Assembly (NCBI GenBank): GCA_945905915.1
Contig: CAMDQL010000080.1
Span: 1 to 7,620, forward strand
DNA: 7,620 nt
Direction of reading: 5' to 3'
DNA from: Flavobacterium psychrophilum
GTDB lineage: Bacteria; Bacteroidota; Bacteroidia; Flavobacteriales; Flavobacteriaceae
The first letter of the stretch is position 1; each line of letters begins with the position of its first letter. The position numbers and the translations under genes are program-made. The notes beneath the pieces are model-generated. The model worked only from the letters and a program-made list of their open reading frames with translations. It did not search any database and was not told the origin of the DNA. Shown here one piece after another: positions 1 to 7,620 of this stretch.

Positions 1-640
1 TGTTGCCAAGAGTTACAGGAATAAAATTATTTTCAATAGCTAAATTTATTTCTTTAGAAGAAAAATCACCTTCAGGACCAATCAAAATGGTGACTTTTCC
101 ATTTTTTTTAAATTCTTTTTGAAATGATTTTTTATCTGTTTCTTCACAATGTGCAATATATTTTTCTCCGTCGAGATTTAATTTTACAAATTGCGATAGC
201 GAAATTGGCTCGTTAATTTTGGGTAGATAATAATGTAATGACTGTTTCATTGCAGCTTGTATGATTTTTTCAGCTCGATCAATTTTATACACTTTTCGTT
301 CGGAATGATCACAAATAATTGGTGTGATTTCGTGAATACCGATTTCGGTTGCTTTTTCTAAAAACCATTCTAATCGGTCGTTCATTTTGGTAGGAGCAAC
401 CGCTATGTGTGTGTAAAAAGTATCGGGTTGTTGAAAAGTTTCTTTTGTGATAGTTACTTCACATTTTTTTTCAGATGCTAAAATTATTTTAGATTCAAAT
501 AAAAATCCCAATCCATTAGTAATAAATATTTTATCACCTTCTTTTTTACGTAATACTTTAATAATATGTTTGCTTTCCTCTTTGTCGAAAAAGAAATTAG
601 AATCTCCTTTTTTTATTTCAGAATTATAAAATAGTTGCAT
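1..640 (-). CDS. rsmE: 16S rRNA (uracil-1498-N3)-methyltransferase RsmE, 3' end cut by window
   Basis: RsmE methylates N3 of U1498 in 16S rRNA within the assembled 30S subunit, using S-adenosylmethionine. It is a cytoplasmic SPOUT-fold (trefoil-knot) enzyme. Translating the minus strand from the ATG at 640 gives 213 open codons beginning MQLFYNSEI. A small N-terminal RNA-binding (PUA-like) domain covers about residues 1-70, with SKHIIKVLRKKEGD at 23-36. The SPOUT domain follows: APTKMNDRLEWFLEKATEIG at 82-101, the SERK segment at 113-116, AMKQSL at 130-135, the SAM-binding knot IGPEGDFS at 187-194, and VTLGN at 209-213. The window edge removes the final knot loop, which usually contains the LR-TET motif, about 20 residues short of the normal end. 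It lies 12 bp downstream of tsaD on the same strand, with no visible promoter of its own, so co-transcription is likely. The start is the only sensible ATG, and it gives the usual family N-terminus. Confidence 0.95.
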   Translation of the reverse strand, partial: MQLFYNSEIKKGDSNFFFDKEESKHIIKVLRKKEGDKIFITNGLGFLFESKIILASEKKCEVTITKETFQQPDTFYTHIAVAPTKMNDRLEWFLEKATEIGIHEITPIICDHSERKVYKIDRAEKIIQAAMKQSLHYYLPKINEPISLSQFVKLNLDGEKYIAHCEETDKKSFQKEFKKNGKVTILIGPEGDFSSKEINLAIENNFIPVTLGN

Positions 641-652
641 AAAAATTGAAAT

Positions 653-1675
653 TTAAAATTTAATTCTTGCTTTTGAAGTTATTTCGGAATTACTATAATT
701 TCCTTCTAAAAAGTTATAATAACCTACAATTCCAATCATTGCTGCGTTGTCTGTTGTATATTCAAATTTCGGAACATAGGTTTTCCATCCGTATTTTTGT
801 TCTGCCTCTTTTAAAGTAGTTCTAATTCCTGAATTTGCAGAAACGCCTCCACCCATTGCAATTTGATTGATACCAGTCTCCGCAACAGCCAATTTCAATT
901 TGTCCATCAAAATGTTAATAATAGTATATTGAATAGACGCACAAATATCAGCTTTATTTTTCTCAATAAAATTTGGATTCAAAGCTACATTTTTCTGAAT
1001 AAAATATAAAATTTGGGTTTTTAAACCGCTGAAACTAAAATTCAATCCTTCAACTTTGGGTTTGGTAAACGGAAACGCTTTTGGATTGCCTTCTTGTGCA
1101 AATTTATCCACTAAGGGTCCGCCGGGATAGGGAAGGCCTAATATTTTTGCCGATTTATCAAAAGCTTCACCAACGGCATCATCCGTAGTTTCTCCAATAA
1201 TTTCCATATCAAAAAAACTGTTTACTTTCACAATTTGCGTATGTCCGCCAGAAATAGTTAACGCTAAAAAAGGAAAAGTAGGTTTGTCATAGCCTTCTTC
1301 CTCAATAAAATGAGCTAAAATATGTGCTTTCATGTGATTTACAGCTATCAACGGAATACCTAAAGCCATACTCAATGATTTTGCAAAAGAGCCTCCAACG
1401 AGTAACGAACCCATTAACCCTGGACCTTGAGTAAAAGCAATACAATTAAGTTCATTTTTTGTAATTCCAGCTTTTTTAATGGCAACCTCTACTACGGGAA
1501 CAATGTTTTGTTGGTGCGCTCTAGAGGCTAATTCTGGTACAACACCTCCATATTCTTCGTGAATAGCTTGACGCGCAACAATATTTGACAAAACAACATC
1601 GTTGCAAAGCACTGCTGCAGACGTGTCGTCACAAGAACTTTCAATAGCAAGCGTATATATTTTTTTTTCAGACAT
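653..1675 (-). CDS. tsaD: tRNA N6-adenosine threonylcarbamoyltransferase TsaD
   Basis: TsaD transfers the threonylcarbamoyl group from threonylcarbamoyl-AMP to A37 of tRNAs that read ANN codons (t6A). It works in the cytoplasm with TsaB and TsaE, and TsaC/Sua5 makes the intermediate. The 340-residue length is typical for the bacterial Kae1/TsaD family (ASKHA fold). Landmarks in order: IESSCDDT at 11-18; HQQNIVPVV at 54-62; the metal-binding HxxxH as H114 and H118 in NHMKAH; ISGGHTQIV at 141-149; DDAVGEAFDKSAKILGLPYPGGP at about 165-187; GLNFSFSGLKT at 210-220; GGGVSANSGIR at 275-285; and the third metal ligand, an Asp in YTTDNAAM (D309). All expected catalytic and metal residues are present, so the enzyme looks intact. 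The ATG at 1675 gives the standard N-terminus. The gene is divergent from tamB and is followed closely by rsmE, so the two form a probable translation-related pair. Confidence 0.97.
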   Translation of the reverse strand: MSEKKIYTLAIESSCDDTSAAVLCNDVVLSNIVARQAIHEEYGGVVPELASRAHQQNIVPVVEVAIKKAGITKNELNCIAFTQGPGLMGSLLVGGSFAKSLSMALGIPLIAVNHMKAHILAHFIEEEGYDKPTFPFLALTISGGHTQIVKVNSFFDMEIIGETTDDAVGEAFDKSAKILGLPYPGGPLVDKFAQEGNPKAFPFTKPKVEGLNFSFSGLKTQILYFIQKNVALNPNFIEKNKADICASIQYTIINILMDKLKLAVAETGINQIAMGGGVSANSGIRTTLKEAEQKYGWKTYVPKFEYTTDNAAMIGIVGYYNFLEGNYSNSEITSKARIKF

Positions 1676-1704
1676 GTTTAGGCATGAAATTTGAATTAAA
1701 GATA

Positions 1705-1736
1705 TTGGATTTATCGTACAAAAATCCTTATTTTTG
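1705..1736 (+). promoter_or_regulatory. Predicted tamB promoter (Bacteroidota type)
   Basis: TTG at 1705-1707 is followed by a 21-bp spacer and TATTTTTG at 1729-1736. This is a full match to the Bacteroidota -33 TTG / -7 TAnnTTTG pattern used by their primary sigma factor. Transcription would begin around 1740-1745, leaving about 45 nt of leader before the proposed tamB start at 1789. No Shine-Dalgarno sequence is visible in that leader, which is normal for this phylum; it is A-rich instead. The start point is inferred. Confidence 0.65.
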
Positions 1737-1766
1737 TTCGGAATCCCCTTTTAAATTAATTTTCAG

Positions 1767-1793
1767 CAAATTTAAAACAAAATAGAGTATCAA
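1767..1793 (-). promoter_or_regulatory. Possible tsaD-rsmE promoter
   Basis: On the minus strand TAAATTTG (plus coordinates 1774 down to 1767) matches the Bacteroidota -7 element TAnnTTTG exactly. A TTTG/TTG at about 1794-1791 could serve as the -33 box, but the spacer of 16 bp is a little short for the usual pattern. Transcription would start near 1760 and leave roughly 85 nt of leader before tsaD. The site lies downstream of the opposing tamB promoter, so the two transcripts would overlap briefly at their 5' ends. Confidence 0.4.
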
Positions 1794-1866
1794 AAAATTT
1801 AAAAAAATACTATTTCGTATTCTCTTTGGAATACTTTTTTTCATACTCTTTTTAGGGATCGTTTTG
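1783..1866 (+). other. tamB initiation region without a canonical start codon
   Basis: In the tamB frame the order is TAG stop (1783-1785), AGT, ATC (1789-1791), then an open stretch encoding KKFKKILFRILFG and a hydrophobic helix, up to TTG at 1864-1866. No ATG, GTG or TTG occurs in this frame between the stop and 1864, and no ATG occurs in any forward frame between 1740 and 1864. Lys/Arg residues followed by about 20 apolar residues form a standard inner-membrane anchor, so translation must begin upstream of 1864 to include it. ATC at 1789 is the best candidate; ATA at 1807 is less likely. The stretch also holds runs of six and seven A, where sequencing indels are a concern. Confidence 0.6.
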
Positions 1867-4800
1867 TCCTTGCCACCAGTTCAAACTTTTTTAGGAAAAC
1901 ATGCTACTGATGAATTGAATAAATCATTTGGTACCGATTTAAAAATTGAGCAAGTTGCAATTACTCCTTTTGGAAGTGTTAAACTAAAAGGAATAATCAT
2001 TTTAGATCACCACAAGGACACACTTTTTGCTATTAAACGTTTAAATACTTCTATTTTAAGTTTTATGAAAATTTACGATCCGGGTCATCCGTATTTAAAA
2101 GACGTAATTTTTGATGGTTTAGACGCCAAGATTGTTAATTACAAAAATGAAAACTACACGAATTTAGATAAATTTATTGAAGCCTTTGATGATGGATCGC
2201 CTTCTTCAGGTAAGTTTAGAATGAGAGCTAATAAAATGACGCTTTTTAGTAGTCGTTTTAGGTATATTGATGAAAATTTAGAAACACCAAAAGTTTTAGA
2301 TTTGAAACGATTAAATGGTAAAATAGAAAATTTTTTCATCAAGGGACCAAATGTTACGACACTTATTAAACGATTAGCTTTTATAGACCACCGAGGGATA
2401 GAAGTTACTAATTTGACTGCCGGTTTTACTTATACTAAATCCAATATTCTATTCGAAAAATTAGCCCTTAAAACACCTTATTCAGAGTTGAAAGGTAAGG
2501 TAGAATTGCGTTATAAAAGAGAAGATTTTAAAGACTTTAACAATAAAGTAATTTTTGATGTTCAATTGGATAAAGCTTCTATAGCTTCAAATGATTTGAA
2601 TTGTTTGTATAATGAATTTGGCAAGAATAATATCTTTTACATAAATACTCATTTATTAGGTACGTTAAATAATTTTATTTTGTATGATTTAAAATTAGCA
2701 GATAAAAATCAATCTGAAATTATCGGGTCGGTAAATTTTAAAAATCTTTTTGGAAAAGAAAATCAAACCTTTTATATGAAAGGAAATTTTGATAGAATAG
2801 CTACTGATTACATTCAAGTTGTTCGAGTATTGCCAAGAGTATTAGGTAAAAATTTACCAACGATGCTTTCGAAATTTGGAAATATAAATTTGGCTGGTGC
2901 AATCGAATTAACTCAAAAATACATTAATGCAGACGTTTATTTACTTTCAAAATTAGGTGAGTTAGAGAGTAACTTTTCGATGCAAAATATTGATGTAATT
3001 GATAAAGCTTCTTATCAAGGCACAATCCAACTAGCAAATTTTGATTTAGGTTCACTTGCTAACGAGAAAATATTGGGTAGAACAACTCTTAATTTAGACA
3101 TTGACGGAAGTGGTTTTACTCAAAAACTGCTCAACACAAAGCTGAAAGGAACAATAAATAAGTTGTACTTCAATGGCTATAATTACCAATCGATAACTGT
3201 TGATGGTAGCATGAAAATGCCCTATTATAAGGGCTATTTCAATAGCAATGACCCTAATTTAAAAATGGATTTTGATGGTGTTGTAGATTTAAGTAAAAGT
3301 GCTAATAATTATGATTTTAAAGCGCAAATTGATTATGCGGATTTATATTTATTAAATTTTTATAAGAAAGATACTACCTCGATTTTTAGAGGTAAAATAG
3401 ATTTTAAAGCATCTGGAAGATCGATTGATGATTTAACCGGCGCTTTAAAAATTCATGATATTTCGTATCAAAATAGTAAAAATTCCTACATTTTTGAAGA
3501 TTTTGATATCACTTCTTCCTTTGATCAAGATAATGTTAGAACAATCACCATGAATTCTCCTGATATTATGAGTGGCCAAATTATCGGAAAATATAAGGTT
3601 AAAGAAGTTCAAAAAATAGTGGAGAATGCATTAGGAAGTTTATATGCTAATTATTCGCCCAATAAATTAGCTAAAAATCAATTTTTATCTTTCGATTTTA
3701 AGCTATATGATAAAATTGTTGAAGTCTTTATACCTGATGTTTCTATTTCCGAAAATACCAGCTTTAAAGGACAAATTAACGCTGATGCAGGAAAATTTGA
3801 ATTAGATTTCATTTCTCCCACAATTATTGCCTTCGAAAATCAAATTAAAAATGTAAAAATAGATATTGATAATAAAAATCCAATTTATAACACGTTTATT
3901 TCGGTTGATACTATTAAAAATAAAAATTATAAAATTGCCGATTTCAACTTAATCAACGTTACTATTAATGACACCTTATTTGTTCGTTCCGAATTTAAAG
4001 GAGGTGATCAAAGTTTAGATAAGTTTGATATAAATTTATACCATACCATAAATCAAGATAAGCAATCGGTTTTAGGTTTTAAAAAGTCAGAAATAAAATT
4101 TAAAGAGTATACTTGGTTTATCAATGAAAACGAAACAAATGATAATAAAATAATTTTTGACAAATTTTTAAATAATTTTGATTTTCAAAAAATAAGTCTT
4201 TCCCACAATGATCAAAAAATGGATTTTTATGGTACAATGCGCGATTCTACTTATAAATACTTTCAACTAACCTTTAATGATGTTGATTTAAAGAAAGTTA
4301 CACCAGATATTGATAGTCTTTCTTTTGGCGGAAAAATAAATGGAAATATAAAATATAAACAAGATAAGAATAGTTATGATCCTCAATCTAATATTACTAT
4401 TGATAGTCTGCAAATAAATAAAATTTTGCTTGGTGATTTAGATTTTGCTATTGAGGGTAATAATTCATTCAATCAGTTTAAAGTAACTTCTTCAATTTCA
4501 AAAGAAGGTGACGATCGTTTTTTCTTGAACGGAAACATAAATTTTGTTGGAGAACAATCCAGTTTAGAATTGGATGCTGGATTTAAAGCATTTGATTTAG
4601 CGCCATTCGGACCTTTATTAGGAAGTGTTTTATCTGATGTTCGTGGATCAGCAACTGGAAGGGCCACCATTGCAGGGGCGCTAACTAAGCCTGAAATAGA
4701 TGGTCGTTTGTATTTAAATGATGCAGGAATGCGAGTTCCCTACCTAAACGTTGATTATGCTTTTGAAAAAAATGCAATTGTCGACATCACAGAGCATCAA

Positions 4801-6279
4801 TTTAGTTTACGAAAAATTGAAGTAACAGAAACCAAATACAAAACTAAAGGTTTGTTAGATGGAACGATTCGGCATGAAGCATTAGACAATTGGCAATTAG
4901 ATTTGCATTTAAATTCAAATAACATTTTAGCATTAGATACACCTGATTCTGAAGGAGCCTATTATTACGGAACTGCATTTATGAATGGCTCTGCAAGTAT
5001 AACAGGTGCGGTTAATGCTTTAAATATTGAAGTTACGGGTAAGTCTGAAAAAGGCACTTCAATTAAAATTCCGGTGAATGATGACGAGGAATTGGGTGAT
5101 AATTCATTTATCAAATTCATGACTAAAGAAGAGTTTCAAAAAATTAAAACGGGTAAAGTAATTGAAAAAAACAAGTATCAAGGATTAGAATTGGCTCTTC
5201 GATTTGATATTGATCAAAATGCAGAAATTGAAATTATTTTAAATAAAGAATCTGGTCATGCAATGAAAGGGAGAGGAGTAGGTTCTATGTTTATGGAAAT
5301 TAATACCTTAGGTAAGTTTCAAATGAATGGCGATTTTATTGTACAAGAAGGGCAGTACAATTTTAAATATGGTGGTTTAATAGATAAAAAATTTAATGTT
5401 GAAAAAGGTGGTACCATTCGATGGGATGGCGAACCAATGAATGCAGTTTTAGATCTAGAAGCAACTTACAAGACTACTGCAAATCCTGCAGTTTTGTTAG
5501 AGAGCGCTTCCTTTAATAGAAAAGTTGATACAAATGTTTCTATTTTATTGAACGGAAATTTGAATAATCCTCAACCCGATTTTAACATCAATTTTCCAAC
5601 GGTAAGTTCCGTTTTAAAAAGCGAAATTGAGTATAAATTACAAGACAAAGATGCCAGACAAACTCAAGCTTTTGCACTACTTTCTACTGGTTCGTTTGTA
5701 ACTGCTGAAACTGCCGGTAATGCTGCGTATGGGCCACTTTTTGAACGAGCAGGTTCGTTGATAAATGGTTTGTTTGCCGATGAAGATAGTAAATTGCAAT
5801 TAGGGTTTGATTATTCTCAAGGAAACAGGTTAACTGAAGTTTCAGATAGAGTAGGTGTTACCCTTAGTACTCGTATCAATGACAGAATTTCAATCAATGG
5901 AAAAGTTGGAGTTCCGGTCGGTGGTGTAACTGAATCAGTTATTGTGGGTAATGTTGAAATTCAAATGCAATTAAATGAAGATGGTACACTTAGTGCTCAT
6001 GTGTTTAATAGAGAAAATAACATCAATTACATTGGAGAAGGAATTGGTTATACACAAGGATTAGGACTTACTTATAATGTTGAGTTCAATACTTTTAAAG
6101 AAATGATTCGGAAAATTTTTACCAAAAAAACTTTGAATAAAAAGGACACAAATTCAAGTAATGAAATTCCTGATTCTGAAGATATACCAACAGAATTTTT
6201 AGACTACATAAACGATCGAAAAGATAAAAAATCAGAAGGTGCTAAAGAAGTAATTAATAAAGTTCCTGAAATAGACTAA
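1789..6279 (+). CDS. tamB: Translocation/assembly module protein TamB (AsmA-like, DUF490)
   Basis: TamB proteins are anchored in the inner membrane and span the periplasm as a long beta-rich groove. They work with an Omp85 partner (TamA, or TamL in Bacteroidota) in outer-membrane biogenesis, and related AsmA-like proteins carry phospholipid. With the proposed ATC start the protein has 1,496 residues, longer than E. coli TamB. Residues about 7-28 form a transmembrane helix after a Lys-rich start. PPVQTFLGKHATDELN (29-44) and the following repeats are the AsmA-like N-terminal part. A long beta-strand-rich middle follows. The C-terminal TamB domain (roughly 950-1435) includes GALTKPEIDGRLYLNDAGM near 963-981 and QGNRLTEVSDRVGVTLSTRI near 1344. 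A charged tail of about 60 residues ends the protein. A conservative start is the TTG at 1864, giving 1,471 residues, but that cuts off the membrane helix. No tamL/tamA neighbour is visible. The family call is firm; the start is uncertain and the exact cargo cannot be told. Confidence 0.9.
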   Translation: MKKFKKILFRILFGILFFILFLGIVLSLPPVQTFLGKHATDELNKSFGTDLKIEQVAITPFGSVKLKGIIILDHHKDTLFAIKRLNTSILSFMKIYDPGHPYLKDVIFDGLDAKIVNYKNENYTNLDKFIEAFDDGSPSSGKFRMRANKMTLFSSRFRYIDENLETPKVLDLKRLNGKIENFFIKGPNVTTLIKRLAFIDHRGIEVTNLTAGFTYTKSNILFEKLALKTPYSELKGKVELRYKREDFKDFNNKVIFDVQLDKASIASNDLNCLYNEFGKNNIFYINTHLLGTLNNFILYDLKLADKNQSEIIGSVNFKNLFGKENQTFYMKGNFDRIATDYIQVVRVLPRVLGKNLPTMLSKFGNINLAGAIELTQKYINADVYLLSKLGELESNFSMQNIDVIDKASYQGTIQLANFDLGSLANEKILGRTTLNLDIDGSGFTQKLLNTKLKGTINKLYFNGYNYQSITVDGSMKMPYYKGYFNSNDPNLKMDFDGVVDLSKSANNYDFKAQIDYADLYLLNFYKKDTTSIFRGKIDFKASGRSIDDLTGALKIHDISYQNSKNSYIFEDFDITSSFDQDNVRTITMNSPDIMSGQIIGKYKVKEVQKIVENALGSLYANYSPNKLAKNQFLSFDFKLYDKIVEVFIPDVSISENTSFKGQINADAGKFELDFISPTIIAFENQIKNVKIDIDNKNPIYNTFISVDTIKNKNYKIADFNLINVTINDTLFVRSEFKGGDQSLDKFDINLYHTINQDKQSVLGFKKSEIKFKEYTWFINENETNDNKIIFDKFLNNFDFQKISLSHNDQKMDFYGTMRDSTYKYFQLTFNDVDLKKVTPDIDSLSFGGKINGNIKYKQDKNSYDPQSNITIDSLQINKILLGDLDFAIEGNNSFNQFKVTSSISKEGDDRFFLNGNINFVGEQSSLELDAGFKAFDLAPFGPLLGSVLSDVRGSATGRATIAGALTKPEIDGRLYLNDAGMRVPYLNVDYAFEKNAIVDITEHQFSLRKIEVTETKYKTKGLLDGTIRHEALDNWQLDLHLNSNNILALDTPDSEGAYYYGTAFMNGSASITGAVNALNIEVTGKSEKGTSIKIPVNDDEELGDNSFIKFMTKEEFQKIKTGKVIEKNKYQGLELALRFDIDQNAEIEIILNKESGHAMKGRGVGSMFMEINTLGKFQMNGDFIVQEGQYNFKYGGLIDKKFNVEKGGTIRWDGEPMNAVLDLEATYKTTANPAVLLESASFNRKVDTNVSILLNGNLNNPQPDFNINFPTVSSVLKSEIEYKLQDKDARQTQAFALLSTGSFVTAETAGNAAYGPLFERAGSLINGLFADEDSKLQLGFDYSQGNRLTEVSDRVGVTLSTRINDRISINGKVGVPVGGVTESVIVGNVEIQMQLNEDGTLSAHVFNRENNINYIGEGIGYTQGLGLTYNVEFNTFKEMIRKIFTKKTLNKKDTNSSNEIPDSEDIPTEFLDYINDRKDKKSEGAKEVINKVPEID

Positions 6280-6366
6280 TTATTTAATTTTTAGCATAAG
6301 AAATAAAAAGTTATTAACGAAAACGTTTGAATTTTCCACTATAATTTAATAGTTAGCAAAATAACC

Positions 6367-6396
6367 TTCGTTTTATAAATTCCTTTATTAATTTTA
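6367..6396 (+). promoter_or_regulatory. Weak candidate promoter for pfkA-gapA
   Basis: The 137-bp gap 6280-6416 has no gene and no convincing terminator hairpin after tamB. Its best promoter-like sequence is TAATTTTA at 6389-6396, one base off the Bacteroidota -7 element TAnnTTTG. A poor -33 match (TTC at 6367-6369) lies 19 bp upstream. Transcription would begin near 6402 and give a very short leader. An alternative is read-through from tamB. Confidence 0.3.
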
Positions 6397-6416
6397 CAAA
6401 TAATACCGTAATAAAT

Positions 6417-7403
6417 ATGTCAACAGCAATTAAAAAAATTGGAGTATTAACTTCAGGCGGAGATTCGCCAGGAATGAATGCAGCTATTAGAGCCGTTGTT
6501 CGTGCTTGTGCTTATTATAATATTGAGTGTGTTGGAATTTATCGTGGCTACCAAGGTATGATTGAAGGCGACTTTAAACCTATGGGACCCCGAGATGTGA
6601 AAAACATTATCAATAAAGGTGGCACTATTTTAAAAACAGCGCGTTCAAAAGACTTTATGACTGTTGAAGGAAGAAAAAAGGCATATAATAATTTGAAGGC
6701 CAATGGCGTAGATTCACTAGTTGTAATTGGTGGCGATGGAACTTTTACAGGTGCTGAAAAGTTTAATGAAGAATTTGGTTTTTCTGTAATTGGAATTCCA
6801 GGAACAATTGATAATGATATTTTTGGAACCAGTCATACTCTAGGATATGATACCGCATTGAATACAGTTGTGGATTGTATTGATAAAATTCGTGATACAG
6901 CTAATTCACACAACCGTTTGTTTTTTGTTGAAGTAATGGGTAGAGATGCGGGACATATTGCGTTAAATGCAGGAATTGGAGCAGGAGCAGAGGAAATTTT
7001 AATTCCAGAAGAAGCTTTTGGTTTAGACCGATTAGTAGATTCTTTGAAAAAAAGTAAAGAATCAGGAAAAACGTCAAGTATAGTAGTAGTTTCTGAAGGT
7101 GATAAAATAGGTAAAAACGTTTTTGAACTTAAAGATTATATAGAAGAAAATATGCCAGAATATGACGTACGTGTTTCGGTACTTGGACATATGCAACGAG
7201 GAGGATCACCTTCTTGTTTTGATAGGGTTTTAGCTTCTAGATTAGGAGTTAAAGCAGTAGAAAGTTTATTAGAAGGTAAATCTAATTACATGGTTGGAAT
7301 ACAATACGACAAAATTTGCTTAACACCATTAGAACAAGCCATTAAAGGACAAAGTGAAATAGATTTAGAACTTGTTAAAGTTTCGGACATTGTTTCATCA
7401 TAA
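6417..7403 (+). CDS. pfkA: ATP-dependent 6-phosphofructokinase
   Basis: This cytoplasmic enzyme phosphorylates fructose 6-phosphate to fructose 1,6-bisphosphate, the committed step of glycolysis. The 328-residue length is normal for bacterial group A PFK. Visible motifs are GGDSPGMNAAIR at 14-25 (nucleotide site), GGDGT at 105-109, PGTIDND at 128-134 with the catalytic Asp at D132, HNR at 165-167, MGRDAGH at 174-180, and GHMQRGGSP at 257-265 (fructose 6-phosphate contacts H258 and R261). Gly at 108 in GGDGT and Gly at 129 before TIDND are the residues typical of ATP users; pyrophosphate-dependent enzymes usually carry Asp and Lys there. R25 and R29 match arginines of the E. coli allosteric effector site, so effector control is plausible. 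The ATG at 6417 is preceded by an A-rich leader without a Shine-Dalgarno. The gene is followed 90 bp later by gapA, a likely glycolytic operon. Confidence 0.96.
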   Translation: MSTAIKKIGVLTSGGDSPGMNAAIRAVVRACAYYNIECVGIYRGYQGMIEGDFKPMGPRDVKNIINKGGTILKTARSKDFMTVEGRKKAYNNLKANGVDSLVVIGGDGTFTGAEKFNEEFGFSVIGIPGTIDNDIFGTSHTLGYDTALNTVVDCIDKIRDTANSHNRLFFVEVMGRDAGHIALNAGIGAGAEEILIPEEAFGLDRLVDSLKKSKESGKTSSIVVVSEGDKIGKNVFELKDYIEENMPEYDVRVSVLGHMQRGGSPSCFDRVLASRLGVKAVESLLEGKSNYMVGIQYDKICLTPLEQAIKGQSEIDLELVKVSDIVSS

Positions 7404-7419
7404 CTAAAATAGAAAAATA

Positions 7420-7434
7420 TATTCCATAGGAATA
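7420..7434 (+). other. Small hairpin after pfkA
   Basis: TATTCC-ATA-GGAATA forms a perfect 6-bp stem with a 3-nt loop, 17 bp after the pfkA stop codon. It is followed by AAACTTTTAT rather than a clean T run, so it is at best a weak terminator or an mRNA 3'-end stabiliser. Its 5' arm can also pair with the 3' arm of the next hairpin (7462-7478). Confidence 0.35.
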
Positions 7435-7457
7435 AAACTTTTATAATTATTAACTAA

Positions 7458-7620
<163 letters not shown>

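Noticed and set aside
447..629. Forward-strand 60-codon ORF
   Set aside because: Lies entirely antisense to rsmE, whose motifs are clear. The translation is low-complexity and has no family features.
1719..1726. Minus-strand GATTTTTG as an alternative tsaD -7 box
   Set aside because: It misses the first base of TAnnTTTG and has no TTG at a suitable distance upstream. The exact match at 1767-1774 is better.
1807..1809. ATA as the tamB start codon
   Set aside because: It would remove the Lys-rich segment that normally precedes the membrane helix, and AUA initiation is even less usual than AUC.
2154..2342. Minus-strand 62-codon ORF inside tamB
   Set aside because: Antisense shadow of the tamB reading frame, with no promoter or recognisable protein.
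4473..4670. Minus-strand 65-codon ORF inside tamB
   Set aside because: Antisense shadow of the well-conserved TamB C-terminal region.
6338..6353. ACTAT-AATTTA-ATAGT hairpin as terminator of tamB
   Set aside because: The 5-bp stem is almost all A-T and has no T tract after it. It would be expected by chance in such AT-rich sequence.

Overview
The base composition is strongly AT-rich. Protein signatures and gene order fit a member of the Bacteroidota, most likely a Flavobacterium-like Flavobacteriaceae. Two observations support this: a promoter of the Bacteroidota type (TTG, spacer, TAnnTTTG) with no Shine-Dalgarno boxes before the genes, and a large TamB protein of the kind seen in that group. 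The assignment is inferred from the sequence, not from a database search.

Layout. Positions 1-1675 are a leftward pair. tsaD (tRNA t6A synthesis) is followed 12 bp later by rsmE (16S rRNA m3U1498 methyltransferase), whose last codons lie outside the window. Both act on the translation machinery and were probably transcribed together. Positions 1676-1788 are a short divergent region with recognisable promoter elements for both directions. From about 1789 to 6279 a single rightward gene encodes a TamB-family envelope protein of about 1,496 residues. After a 137-bp gap come pfkA (6417-7403, 6-phosphofructokinase) and, 90 bp later, the first 42 codons of gapA (glyceraldehyde-3-phosphate dehydrogenase), two glycolytic genes in a likely operon.

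The main oddity is the beginning of tamB. The reading frame carries a complete N-terminal membrane anchor, but there is no ATG, GTG or TTG between the upstream in-frame TAG (1783-1785) and a TTG at 1864 that lies at the end of the anchor helix. The best biological start is an ATC at 1789, which would be a rare initiation codon. The other possibility is a sequence error or mutation at an original ATG. Other items worth a look are the face-to-face promoters in the tsaD-tamB gap, two small hairpins with interchangeable arms before gapA, and a charged tail on TamB. I see no mobile element, CRISPR array, RNA gene or clearly new system. Apart from the tamB start, this looks like core-genome housekeeping sequence.
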